DNA of 64,000 nucleotides, from positions 248,001 to 312,000 of the forward strand of contig CAWZYM010000276.1 in assembly GCA_963966185.1 (NCBI GenBank), read 5' to 3'. A program made the translations under genes and the position numbers. This DNA comes from Rhabditoides inermis (Eukaryota > Nematoda > Chromadorea > Rhabditida > Rhabditidae). Within the stretch, counting starts at the first letter, position 1. Every line of letters starts with the position of its first letter. The notes beneath the pieces were generated by a model, which saw only the letters and a list, made by a program, of their open reading frames with translations, did no database searches and was not told the origin of the DNA. Positions 1 through 24,600 of the stretch are shown one piece after another.

Positions 1-15
1 GACACGCGACCCACC

Positions 16-100
16 TGTGCCCACATGCGCCGGGTGCGCTGGCAGCGCTGTTCTTTGAGCCGATGGCGGCCGGAGAGGAGAGCAGTTGCCTGAATTGTCA
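16..100 (-). CDS. Possible lone exon at window edge
   Basis: On the minus strand an 85-bp stretch lies between a good acceptor (pyrimidines then CACAG) and a good donor (CAG then gtgggt). It is open in at least one frame. It cannot be the next exon of the acetylcholinesterase gene in phase 0, because it would begin with a stop codon, and that gene already has a convincing end at 3458. It may be an exon of a gene lying mostly to the left of the window. No product is recognised. Confidence 0.2.
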
Positions 101-561
101 CTGTGGGAGGAGAAGGAGTAAAAGAAAGAGAACACTGCACAATAGGAGGGTGATAGGAAATATTGTGAGCGGAGCAAGATCTCACTTCGGCTGAGGTCTT
201 CGGTCCAATCATGTTCATAGCAAGATAGGCTGTTCAAGATCAGACTGGTTCATTTAGAAACCAACGACTCATAAACGGTCTCACATACTCATACAATCAC
301 AAATGAGGACAAAGATTCCAATGATTAGGTAAATCTTATAGACATGTAAATGATGTCTAGTAGCGAGATCATTGCGGCGCTCATAAGGGAGGGGATCGGT
401 CTGTTCACATGCACGTTCACATGTATGGTCGATAGGGGTTGGAGGATCGTCTAGTACGAATGCTGATCAGAATAATATGAGAAACTGACAATCGCGCAAA
501 CGTGTGATTTTATGTTCGAAAACGTAACCCTCGATTGCCTCCGCTCTCTCCCTCCGTCTCT

Positions 562-564
<3 letters not shown>

Positions 565-616
<52 letters not shown>
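565..616. repeat. (CT)n microsatellite
   Basis: About 52 bp of pure CT dinucleotide on the plus strand. Similar CT/GA tracts recur in nearly every intron and spacer of the window. Confidence 0.95.
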
Positions 617-619
<3 letters not shown>

Positions 620-680
620 ATTTGTTTTGTCGCACACTTTTTGGTTACAATTAGAATACGGCAAAACTGAAGGCATCTTC

Positions 681-1039
681 TTAAAGGAACAGTGGCGGCT
701 TAATTCTGCCACAACCTGCCACAACTCCTCATTTTCACACGAGCAAAACTTAAGGCTCTGACCGGAATCGAACCCGCGAAGATCGGGGGCACAACGCAGC
801 GCACATGCACTGAGCCACAAAGCAAGTGACCGGGCGTTGTTTATTTGCGGTTATGTTTCCGACCCCAGTTTTTGCAGTAAAGCGTTGGCGACAAATTCAA
901 ATTTTGAGCTGCATTTTTGGCGGTGGCAGAATCGAAAGTTACGCAGAACCGTCGTTCTTTCGCAAAAATTGCAAATGTTAGGATAATACGATTTTTAATA
1001 ATACTCCGAGTCGAAAATAAGTCGCCACTGTTGCTTTAA
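681..1039. mobile_element. TTAA-ended MITE with tRNA-like core, copy 1
   Basis: A 359-bp element flanked by TTAA. Its ends are inverted repeats reading TTAAAGGAACAGTGGCG and its reverse complement. About 360-bp relatives lie at 36896-37259 and 45411-45771. Reading the minus strand, the inside carries an A-box-like TGGCTCAGTGCATG and a B-box-like GGGTTCGATTCC spaced as in a tRNA gene. It encodes no protein. The structure is that of a non-autonomous DNA transposon (TTAA suggests piggyBac-like or similar targeting) that contains a tRNA-derived segment. Confidence 0.75.
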
Positions 1040-3457
1040 AGGATGACTACTTGCAATTAAAATTGGTCCCGCCACGAAGTCCCTGGGACGCTGGGACGTC
1101 TTTCAATTCGCAATATCTTTGTTATTTCAAAAGATACCAAAATGTGTTCAATGGGTTATTGAAATGCTTCTGAGATTTCCCCGGAACTGCGTTAACCAAT
1201 TTTTTAAAACTTCATTTTTAGCGAGATATATAGTGGCTCCCCCGTTTTGGCGGTAGGCAAGTTGTGAATCGTCATTCTTTTATTATGCACAAGCGCATAC
1301 TTGATGCGTTGAACAGTTGACATTTTCTTCATCGCGCACTCTCAAAACCGGTCGACCAGTGTCTGTTGACCGATCAGTGACCATAAGTTTATGGAAATGA
1401 CATGCAAATGAGCGTGTTCGATACAGTATCCGTGAACCTAAGAATGGAAATAACTCTATCCAAACTTTATGAAATTGCACAAAAATTTGATATGAGGTTC
1501 TTGGATGGGTTCCCTACAAATCTCGGGGAGCGGATTTTGCAAATTGTTTCTCAGAAGAGAGATAATTAATAAAATGCTAATTACATTGGAGTCATACCTT
1601 AAAATCCAGCCGATAAATCGATCGATATCAAGTACCAGTTGTCTATTGACACCTATAGGGACTTAGTTGGCACAATACTAAGATCATAGTATGATGTTGA
1701 ACAGTAGTTTTCCCTATGAGAAGACACAGTTCGCTAAATAACTCCACAGTCGCTTCATGAAAACCGCTCAAACGTTGTCAGTAGGTGGTTCTTGACCCCT
1801 ACTACAACTCTCGGAGAGCACATTTGTGATTTTGTTTCTCCTATTACAGAAATTTTCAACTATATTTAGCAATCCTGGGAATGAGGCGCATTTGCATAAT
1901 TTTCTCATCGGTCTGCGTCATTTCTTCGGCCAGAGATAATTCGCCTAACGCGAAAACGGGGGACCCACTATAGCTCTACTCCAATATGGACTAAACCTGT
2001 ATTTTCGGCAATAACTCATTTCGAACAAATTTTCAGAATTTTTCATCTAGTAGGTGTTTTGAGTTATTATGTAAGGTATCTTTTAAAGCAAAAACTATGG
2101 CATAAACAAATACTTATTGCCCGGATACATCATTTAAGTTTCATCAATTGATGTCACATTCTAGAGACTTGGCTCGTTGATAACAAACGGGGGCTCTACC
2201 AGTTTCTTTTTCATGTGCATTTCGTGTTTCAAATTAAGAAACATCCATCATGCCACATATTATGTATAACGAAGGTTCATTTCTGTTGTCTCCATGCCGT
2301 CTAGCTACCGTCTACCTAGGACTGCGAGATACGATGTACCAGGGAGACGCACAGAGCGCCCCGCCAGCCGGACCCGCTGTCGCCTCGGAGCAGCAGGTGG
2401 GGAGGGGAGAGGAGATACTGTAGCTACTGTAGTCCCCTGTAGGATCGATCGATATGGGGGGTGGGAGCTGCTGGGAGGAGGCTCTCGTTGGTCAGGGTCA
2501 CCCTCAGTCGCTTTTTCTTCCCGTTCGATCGCTGATTCGCTATTTCTAACGCAACGTCTCGCTCGTTCCCCGATCGAGTCGCGCATAATGAATGAAGTAC
2601 GAGCGCTGTAGCCTCAGAAGCAATTATTTCGCGCTCTTTCCCCATGTTAATGCTAGGTAACTTAAAAAAAATTAAAATACTTTAATGTAATTCGATAATG
2701 TTTCTCTTGTAGTAACGTTTTGTCTTGTTCAGCCTATTATTACTACTGACTTATTACTGACACTCGGAGAGAACTGACACTTCGAGGTAAGGTGTTGTGC
2801 AGGTGTCTCTTCTTCTGACCGAGGCGAGTCTGTCGATTGCATTTTGACAGTCGATTTCACATATACTAAACTACTAAACAAACGTGAACATAAGAAGAAA
2901 GAGAGAGAAAGGAGAAAGACTCGTGATCTCTGGCTTCAACGCTTCAACATCTCTCAAAACCACAAAAAATAATTATTTATTGAACTAATATTTACAATGC
3001 TAAAAAAATAATCTTGGACTTATAAAAATAATATTGTACTTATCACTTCAATAAAACCTTCACAATCCACAAAATCGCAAAAAATATTTACGTGAAATAG
3101 ATATGTAACAATTATTGAATTAAGCTCTATAAAATCAGGATATTTATGGAAATCGGTGGATATACGCCCTGAGAATCGCGTTTCAAAATATGAATAAGTA
3201 TTGCTAGTATTGTGCTAAAGCAGATGTCAGTTTCTTCAATACTGTCTTCGTAACTCTGGGAACTACGATCAAACAGTATGTTTCGGAAGCGCATTGAAGA
3301 ACCGGAGTGTGTGACCATATGTTGGTACACAGGAGGGAGGGTGATGCAAGATTGCGTTGGTTGTTGGGAAAAGAGTCTCGGCAATGTAGCGGCTAATGAA
3401 AACGGTGAAAGAATGGGAAAAAACGCTCGCAAATCTTCGGAACAGTTTAGAAATCGT
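1040..3457. other. Gene-poor repeat-like DNA 3' of the cholinesterase gene
   Basis: No supported exon was found. An inverted pair of words around CCCCCGTTTT and AAAACGGGGG near 1222-1250 and 1950-1985, with a third similar word near 2188, hints at a degraded inverted-repeat element. Short frames at 2294-2645 have no codon or splice context. On the minus strand AATAAA at 2976-2981 is a candidate polyadenylation signal for the cholinesterase gene, about 480 bp past its stop codon. Confidence 0.4.
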
Positions 3458-15665
<12,208 letters not shown>

Positions 15666-16729
15666 CTAAACAGATTCGTATTCAAATTGTTATAGCATTC
15701 ATATAGGTTGTGGAGATTTATTTAGTATACATGCATCTCTCTTCCATTTCCTCCTTTATTCTCTTCGATGATTTCGTTTCAAAAATACTGCATGAAAATG
15801 TAAAAGTCTTCTCCCATCTCTTTAAAAAAGCAAACGTGGCCGATTTCTACACGCTCTAGAGACGATCTCGGATGCAGTGGGCCTCTGGGGTCAATGTAAT
15901 TGTGTGATTGCATGCATGCAGCCGTCCGAATGTCGAAATTGGAACGTTTCATGCTCTTCCGGGTTCTCTTCCCTCGCTTACTACCGATGCAAGTTGTTTC
16001 AAAACATTTTCAGCCCAAGAATCCCTAGACTAGACAATATAGAGAGAACGCGCAATATTATCAAATTTCCATTGGGACACAAATGCGCGTGTTTTTCGTC
16101 GTGTTATTTCAATGTGTTGCTATCTCATCTCTCTCTCTCTCTCTCTCTCTCTCCCCCCCCTCTGCCCTCTCTCCCTCTTTCCGTCTCTTTCTCTCTCCCC
16201 CTCTCCACATTACCGGATGAGTTTGAAATACGACCACAATAGACTAGACGGAGGGACATTTGTTTGTTGTTGTGTTGTGTGGTGCGACCCGCGGGTGTGT
16301 TGCACAACACAACATGCCGAATTGGTAGGCGGGAAAGCAAACGTAGATGATTATATGAAAGTGGCTCGGAAACAACGCAGCATCATGAGAACGGTGCTAC
16401 TATACACCTGGAGCGATGTTCCCGCCAATACTGATGCGAGTATGAGAAGTGGTCTTCGCATCTGGAAAGAAACAATAAGAAATAATACGGTTGTATAAGA
16501 ACACGTGTGAAAAAAGCAAAAAAAAGTAAACGGTACAACAAAACAACCTCAGATATGAACCTTAAAAAAATGCGCTCAAATTTCGCGAGCATAAAAAAGT
16601 GTAGAGAAAGAGAGAACAAAATCCGCGATTATCTCCCGAGGAACGGCGCGATATGAGTTGTCTTCGCGGAAAATGGGAAATTCGATTTCGGGTGCAGGAG
16701 AGCTGCATAGGTGAGAGGAGGGGTGGAGA

Positions 16730-16771
<42 letters not shown>

Positions 16772-17833
16772 CTCGGATAGAGAGAGGGAGACGCTCCCAC
16801 GGATGAATTCAAGAACGCCTGAGGGAATGTTGAAATGAAAGAGAGAGCGCGCGCGGAATGACCAAGGATGAGGTTGCAACACAAAAGAACCGATCTCTTA
16901 CAAAATCGAGCAGGGCAAGGTGAATACGAAGAAAACATACAACCTGTATCTAAATCCAACTAATTCAAAACCACATTCCTCTCTCCCAAGAGATCGCAAG
17001 GTAAAGACGGCCGCGTGATCACCATGAATAATTTGTAAAAGTGACGGGAGCCGTCTATGCGTGTATCACCCATAAAACCTCTTCCGCCGAACCTGGAATA
17101 TTCAGAATCCGGCCTCCCAGACAGCAGTCGGCAGTCGCCGCCCGGAACGTATCAATAAAACACGATCCTCGCGGCGACTTCGAGTTTTCGGTTGGCAACC
17201 GCAACAGTGGAGACGAGAGGAGAATGAAGGAGAAAGAGAGAGAAGAGAGAGAGAGGGTGGAGCTCATTGCCTATTTGCCATCCCCTCCCTCTCTAACAAG
17301 GCAAAGCGGTTAGTAGTGTTCCTTTCTTTTTCCTGAATCAACTCCTCGTTGCTTGTTTTACTATGCTAGGTGAAGAGAGGGAAAAGGGGAAATAACATCT
17401 TCTCAAGTCAGGCGCTAGATTCGTTTTTCGAGTATCGAGTAGTATAGTGAATTGATATCAGAAAAGTTATCTCGAATCAAGTAGCGCATTATGCATATAA
17501 GCAATTATGTAAATTACGATAAGGTTAAGGCAAAAGACAGTAATACAACGCCTACTGCGAGTTGCAATTTCTGTTGTTTTCTCGTGGATGCGTAGTGCGT
17601 ACGTGATATTTTTTATGCAATGAGTACAGGAGAGTAATTAAAAAGTTGAGTATCTGATAAGATACTGACAGTGTAGTGTGTGAGAGAGAACCTGTGGCTT
17701 TTGTCGGACAGTGATGTTTAGTACCTTTCGTTTTAGTGATCGGAACTATAGACTAGACACAAGACACGTCCCATTTGCTCTATCGGCTCTTTCAAGCTCT
17801 TTCAAGTGGCGACACGGGTGGGTTGAGGGGTGA

Positions 17834-17882
<49 letters not shown>

Positions 17883-18282
17883 CATCCCCTCCCTCTCTTT
17901 CTGAGAGATGAGTTTTGACTCTTCCGCCCCGAGAGTGGGACGATTCAATCAAATCTCTCTCCCTCTCTCTCCCTCTCCCTCGCAACTTCAGACGGACCGC
18001 GCGCTATATAAGCTATATCATCGATGTAAACGAACGCAGGCCAAAAGAAGCAGGGGCAAAAGTCGGAGGAGAAATGTTTAGATGGAGGATTTGAATGAGA
18101 AATGGCATCATGCAATGGAAGGAACGGCCGTCGTCCTTCTAATAATACCCCTCGCCGTTCTTTGAAACGAATACAACACAATGATAGCCGGCTAACGAAT
18201 GGGTATTACAGATAATAGATTGCACAAGCTAATCCGCTCAGTGCGTTTCAAACTACTGATGTGCAGTACATATGAGGGAGGT

Positions 18283-18333
<51 letters not shown>

Positions 18334-21108
18334 GGAGAGGGGGAGATCGCTTATTGCCCCAATCACGGGTCATGTATACACGAGAGCATCGTATAAAAGT
18401 ACACACGCGAGGACGATGTTTAAAATGGCACTCATTATAGTGGACAAAAGGAATAGGGAGAGTGAGAAGGAGTGATCGTATAAAATGACACTTATTATAG
18501 TAGGGCGAGAATAGAATAGACTATAGGCAATCGCGCGCGCAATTTGCGTCTGACATGCACATAATATAGTCACACATTTGCCTGATTATGAAGTGAGCAC
18601 TATTTGAAGGTGTGAACATGACAGCTGGATGGACGAATGAGAATGAGAGAGGAAGAGGGGGAGGTACATTTTACATCTCTGTATTGTATGCAAAAAGCGT
18701 GCATCTGACGGGTCGCTCAAAAGCGAGGGTGGATGTTAATTGACATGGGAATAATGTAGAGTGAGAGAGAGGGATGTATCACATCTCTCCTACATCAACA
18801 GCTCAAATGTGAATCAATTATGCGCATAGATGATGTGTGGGCGTAAAAACACGTGTGCAGAGAGATGCAAGAGGTAAAAAAGAGAGGAAAGGTTGGCACG
18901 TATTATGAGGAGATGACAGTCGGTTGGATCATGCAGATGGAAACGTTACAAGCATGCTGCATGTGTGAAGACTACACACAAAGGAATATTCGTGCTGGAT
19001 GCCCTCAGGCGTGGCTAACATTATAGACACACCACCACTCTTGAGCTCTCTCCCTCCCTCTCTCTCTCTATCATTTCTCGCCTCTTTCTCTTATCCCTTC
19101 TCTCAATACCAAATTTCGCGTTATTTTTGGTGCGCTGCGTTCTGAGAATGTTTTCTGTTTGTAGGCGGAGAAACGAGTAAACACGAAATTAAAACGAAAA
19201 ACCCGAAATTAACGGTTAGAATTCTGTCGATGTGGATAAAGGTGGATTAGCGAAATGTAAACAAAAACAAACAGTAAACAAACAGTGTCAATAGCCGAGG
19301 ATCGCTTTCTCTCTCTTTCTCTCCCGCCCTTTCTCTCTCCACAGACAGTGGCGCAATAGAGTAAAGCAAAGCCGTCTGTTGATGCAACCCTCTCTCTCTG
19401 GAACACCATAAAACAATGGCCTGTTGACAACTGTTAAGTGGTGGAGTAAACAAATGCGAACTGGCTAACCGCTATACAAACTGCTTTATGGAATCGGATG
19501 GGGTGGAAATGAAAGCGGAAAACGGCGGCAACGAGAGAGAAAGAAGTGCTTACAAGTGCTTGAAAACATGGCGTGCGCGAGGGTCGCGCGCAATCTCTCT
19601 CTCCCTCTCTCTCTCTCCATCTCTCTCTCTCTCTCGCCGCGGGACCAATAGGGCACTGCGAGTGCGTTTTGGAAACGAGCGAGAGTGCGTAATATGTGCA
19701 CTCTCCACGCCCTCCAATTACCACTTTTGCGCTCTCACCAGTCTACGCAATTTTTGCATCTCTTCGCGTGATTTGTCTGCGAAAAGAGTCTCGGCCTCCA
19801 CCCTCTACCTTGCTATTGTTGGCCGGTGCATAGATAAAGAGAGAGAGGGAGGGAGAGAGAGGGAGAGAGAGAGAGAAAGTAGGGAAAAAAGACGGGAATC
19901 CTCTTTTGGTAAAATTGATCAGATGACGCAAAATGATGTGGGTGAAGGTGAAGGGAGCAGAAAGAATGGACGCTGATCAGAAATAAACATGACGAATATG
20001 AAAATGCTCCGACATTCATTACATACGAATACATACAAATTCAAAGTTGATGCGAAAATGTTTCCAAAGACCAAAGGAAGAAAAAACAAAGCTGCACGGA
20101 GTTTTGTGGGGAATGTGCGTAACCGGATACTAGTGTCGTCTTCCGGGAGAGTCAGGGAAGGCTGCGCAGTGTCTCCAAAGTCGGCGAGAGTCAAGAAAAA
20201 CGATATATCGCGCATGGATACGTCCCCCTCTCTCCCCTCCCTCCCTCCTTTCCATTCCTCCCGCAATCTCCGTTCGCCCACATTCACTTATTCGACCGGA
20301 GAACATCCGATTCAGCCAATACCATACGAGAAACATCAATACTAATAGACTAAAAGATACAATACTATAATAAGTAAGAGTAGTTCCAGATTGACATGTC
20401 TGTCTGTAGGAATAGGCAGTAATACCTCACTGCCTCGATGCTTCGTTCGCCGAAAGGATGTGGATTATCTGTGGCTGTGCATGCGATCGTTGCTTATCTC
20501 CCCATATCCTCACAGCAAACCTTTCTCTCATCTCTGACGCACACATTAACTCAAATGACAATAGACCCCAAATGGCGATACACCTCATCCTTATCTTATA
20601 TCTCCATACCAACGCGTTCCCCTCCGCATTTACACAATGTGGTAATCTTCTATAAATGTATTGTACACTACAACACAACAGTCGCAGAACCATAATCAAC
20701 CGCTGTCCAATAAATTTATCGCAACTCATGAATGAAACAAGAAAATTCTCTGTGAGACAAATTCTGCATTTCAAATAATTATAATTTCGAACTTACACAA
20801 CCTAGTTACAATTGGGCTGAGCAAACCTGTTAGTGCTACTATTAGTAGATTACACACAAAACTCATCAATTTGATAGCCTTTTCCGAAAAAAAAACACCG
20901 CAAAGCAAAGCGTGATACAAACGGAGTCGTCTACATTCCAGTGAACCTATTCAATATGAGCAAGGGGAAAAACTAGTAAAAAATGAGCACATTGACTTGA
21001 ACTGATATTACCGCTACCGAGAACCAGAGGAAAAGGGATGGGACGCTCACCCCGTCTACCCACACTACACCAGCTGTCCGGACATGGGAATGAATGGAGT
21101 ACACCCCT
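15666..21108. other. 5.4 kb without a supported gene
   Basis: Probably the upstream intron and 5' flank of the cholinesterase gene, plus the 3' flank of the DONSON-like gene. It contains CT/GA microsatellites (about 16123-16155, 16731-16770, 17834-17880, 18286-18331, 19840-19880) and a dispersed repeat at 17454-17610. A near-duplicate of about 60 bp sits at 18420-18500. A minus-strand ATG near 20590 opens a hydrophobic start (MRCIAIWGLLSFELMCAS) that could be the cholinesterase signal peptide, but no donor in matching phase 0 is obvious. Confidence 0.5.
17454..17610. repeat. Dispersed repeat (family with 52757 and 54138), copy 1
   Basis: Shares the words TTATCTCGAATCAAGTAGC, GGTTAAGGCAAAAGACAGTAAT, CGCCTACTG and TGCGTACGTG in the same order with copies at 52757-53292 (interrupted by a SINE) and 54138-54300. 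Confidence 0.7.
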
Positions 21109-21617
21109 CTACACCCATGTGAACCCGCCGTCATCGCACTGCACACTCATCCACTGCTCGTCCCTCTTCGTGAACCCGCGAGTCGCGTCCCTGTCTCGCA
21201 CTCGCAGCTCGCACGCGCCCAGTGACATACGGCGCACTGCCTCCGACGCCTGAAACAAGAAGTTACTGTGCCAAGGTACGATGAGACAAGGTCCCTGCAC
21301 CACAACTCATATGTACAATATTAACATATCATTCCATAAATTTACTCATCAACAAAATGTGTTTTTTTTGTGATTGTTTAGTGTTAATCCTAGATATGCA
21401 CACAGATAATGTATCATTTCAATTCAGTTGTATTGTATCGCATATGTAAAGGTAACGCATATGTATATATTATCTGTTAAAAAGTACTTGCGTAAAAATA
21501 GTAAGTTTGCCTTGACCCAATTCAATAAAAGCGCATGCATAAAACGTTTACAAATACTAACACAAACCTGCACCTCTCTCTCCCTCTCTCTCCTCTCTCC
21601 ATCTTCTCTCTCTCCCT

Positions 21618-21657
<40 letters not shown>

Positions 21658-24600
21658 ATAATGACGTAATTCATTTGTATTGTTATATTTCATCTGTTAG
21701 TGTACACTGTTCGCTATGCGCAGGTTTGTGTTAGTATTTGTAAACGTTTTATGCATGCGCTTTTATTGAATTGGGTCAAGGCAAAATTACTATCTTCACG
21801 CAAGTACTTTTAAACAGATAATACATGTGCTTTTGTTAAATTTCATAGAAATTTCTTCTCTTACTGATTCCCAAGCTCTGTCGTTCAATAGTACGCACCG
21901 AACTACGATGTGACACATTTTATGATGTGACGCACAATATTGCGTGTATGTGCAACTATATTTTCCTTGGTATTGTATAGAAACGATTTTAAACCACACT
22001 TTTCTTCGCCGTGCCGTAAGTGCATGTCTGCGCTCTCTGCCGACAGCGTGCTCTCTCGCGATTTCTCTGCGCGCCCGCCTGCCGGAGGAGAGAGCTAGCC
22101 AGAGTGACAGGAACCACCCACCCACAAACACGCTGGACTGCCGACTCATGGGTGCGCGAGATCGCTCATTACAACCAGCGCGGCAGCGCTGGTTGGTTTG
22201 TGTTAACCCTAGTCGCGCGCTAGAATCGGCAAAAGGCGATTGAACGAAAGGTTCCTTAGAATCTTTACGAGAACAATGTGATGCTAATAGATGTTATCAG
22301 GATGTTAGAAAATGGTTAAGTTTCGATTTTGGTAACGCTAGCTGTTGTAGGAAGCGAGATACGCGCGCGCGCCCCTGAGGGGCAGGCAATCCCCCGTGTA
22401 CGGAACGTTTTCTAGGGGGGGGGGGGGGGGGGTGGCGCGCACCGGCTGCCCCCAGCAGACATGAGGTGCACAATCCGCACTGCCTGTGGATTGCACTGAT
22501 ATCGTTTAGATCGCGTACCCTGCCGTGCGCACAGTAGTGTTGTGGTTAGCGATTGCGCCCGTTGAGACACATGGCCCGAGTTCGGTTCCGGCCGGTGGTA
22601 AACCTTTTGTAATATATGATTTTACATAGAAATGACATTGGAATTGTAAATTTTCCCATCAGCATTACCAAAACCTTTTTTTGCAAATTTTATACATTTT
22701 TGGACTCAACAAGGTGGCTGAACTGTTGGATTTCTTTAAAAAAAAATGTTTTGTGGTTCATGTTAATGTAGATAGATTTATACGAAATCCAATAAAAGTA
22801 CATTCATTATCTTTTAAAAGGACTTCCGTAAGAGAAGAGTTTGTGTTACTAAACGTAATGCAACAAAAGCTCATGCATTTTATCAATCGAAATAGTACAC
22901 AAACCTGCTCCAATAGTTCAACAAGTTAAATATAATCGATCGGATACCGAAATCAATTTCCCGACATACAACATTTGCTCGCATTAGTTTTTATTGCAGA
23001 AAGAGCAGGTTTGTTTACTATTTCGATTGATAAAATGCATGAGCTTTTGTTGCATTACGTTTAGTAACACAAACTCTTCTCTTACGGAAGTCCTTTTAAA
23101 AGATAATAACTTCTTTGCTTCTTTCGGAGAAAAGATACAAAGATGCCATCAATCAGTGATCTGGCCTACGGAACCGTGCGAATCTAACTAACATGAATTG
23201 GATGAGTACACATTGCTGCTAACATGACCTTTGGATATCACTTCTTGAAAATTCTGGCGCGTGCCCTATCCTAAGCCAAAAGAGAGGGCGCTGCGCGCCC
23301 TCTTTAATGGCATAACTATGCAAATTGTAGAAATACAAGAGCGTCAATGAGCGTCGATTCGATAGTGTGCGTGAGGAAAAACATAGTGGGATACTACTGC
23401 ACCTCGACAACCTAGGTACGTTGCATCTAATCTACATATCACTACATTCATTAGTGTTCAATTCAATGTTTTCTTGATAGCTAGTTGCTAATCTAAATCT
23501 AAGAGAAGAATATCACGAATTATCGAAAACAGTATGTAGTCAAGTCATATAACTGTTCAAACTTAATAATAGCAGGATAGGAGCATCAGCGAACGATCTA
23601 GCAAATGTTATGATGATGCAGTATACTCACCAGCACACTTGCACTAGAAGTGTGGCTCACTCTCTTCAAAATAGAAACGACATCGCAAACAACTGTTCGA
23701 ACACGTTTTGAAGGCGCGTCAGAGGTTTTGTAAAAATTTGAAGATCACAAAGAGTACACATCAACTGACCAGCATACTAGCATGCGGCAGCACAGGGCCC
23801 TCCATCTCGCACACGTACTCCATCCCGCCCGCACCCACGCGCCGAACAGACAGGGACGTCTTCTGGAACGAGACAGGCAACGTAGTGGAACAAACTCCTG
23901 TCGTCATTTCTGGTTGGCAACTCTCGACAGTAAGTAGCTTCACATATTATTTCACACGAGATTGAATGGTGAACAATATGCTTCGACCGCGACACAACCG
24001 TGCCCAAGCCATACATGCGTCAATCAGTAAAAACGTCAATCAGCAGACTTATAAAATCCATTAACTCAAAACGGGCCCACCCTTCAACTGTTGCATCTAT
24101 GCGCAAAAGAAGGATGCAGGGCGAAGGCTCTTTCCCCTCTCACTCTCATTCATTGTTCGTCACTCCTAATCATACAGTACGTGTGGATCGTGTGAACCCG
24201 TGCCCACCTTCAACTGCTGCATCTGTGCGTATAGGAAGGGGGCGGGTGCGAGTAGGGTGGGCGGCAGACCGGCGTGCGGGCCCGCGATAGAGCGACACAC
24301 CTGCAGGGCAGGAGGTGTGGTCAATGGTTACACGTCAGAAAGTTTTTTTCATACATAATATTATTATCACAACATTCCGATCAGTCTCTTCGAAACACTT
24401 TTTGACACCCTCACTGGTTCTACCTAATAATGAGCGATCATCGTGTACATCTGTACTTACTGTGGGTCAATACTCAATAAAAATGTGTACGATAAAAATA
24501 TACAAGAGATATAATATCTTCTTTTCAATATACCTTGTCCGTTTGCAGTACGTTGAACAGCGCCTGGATCGAAGAAGGTTTCTGGAAAGGAACAGTGGAA

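Noticed and set aside
2294..2645. GC-rich open frames on both strands
   Set aside because: No splice context, no family resemblance and overlapping frames on both strands; probably repeat sequence.
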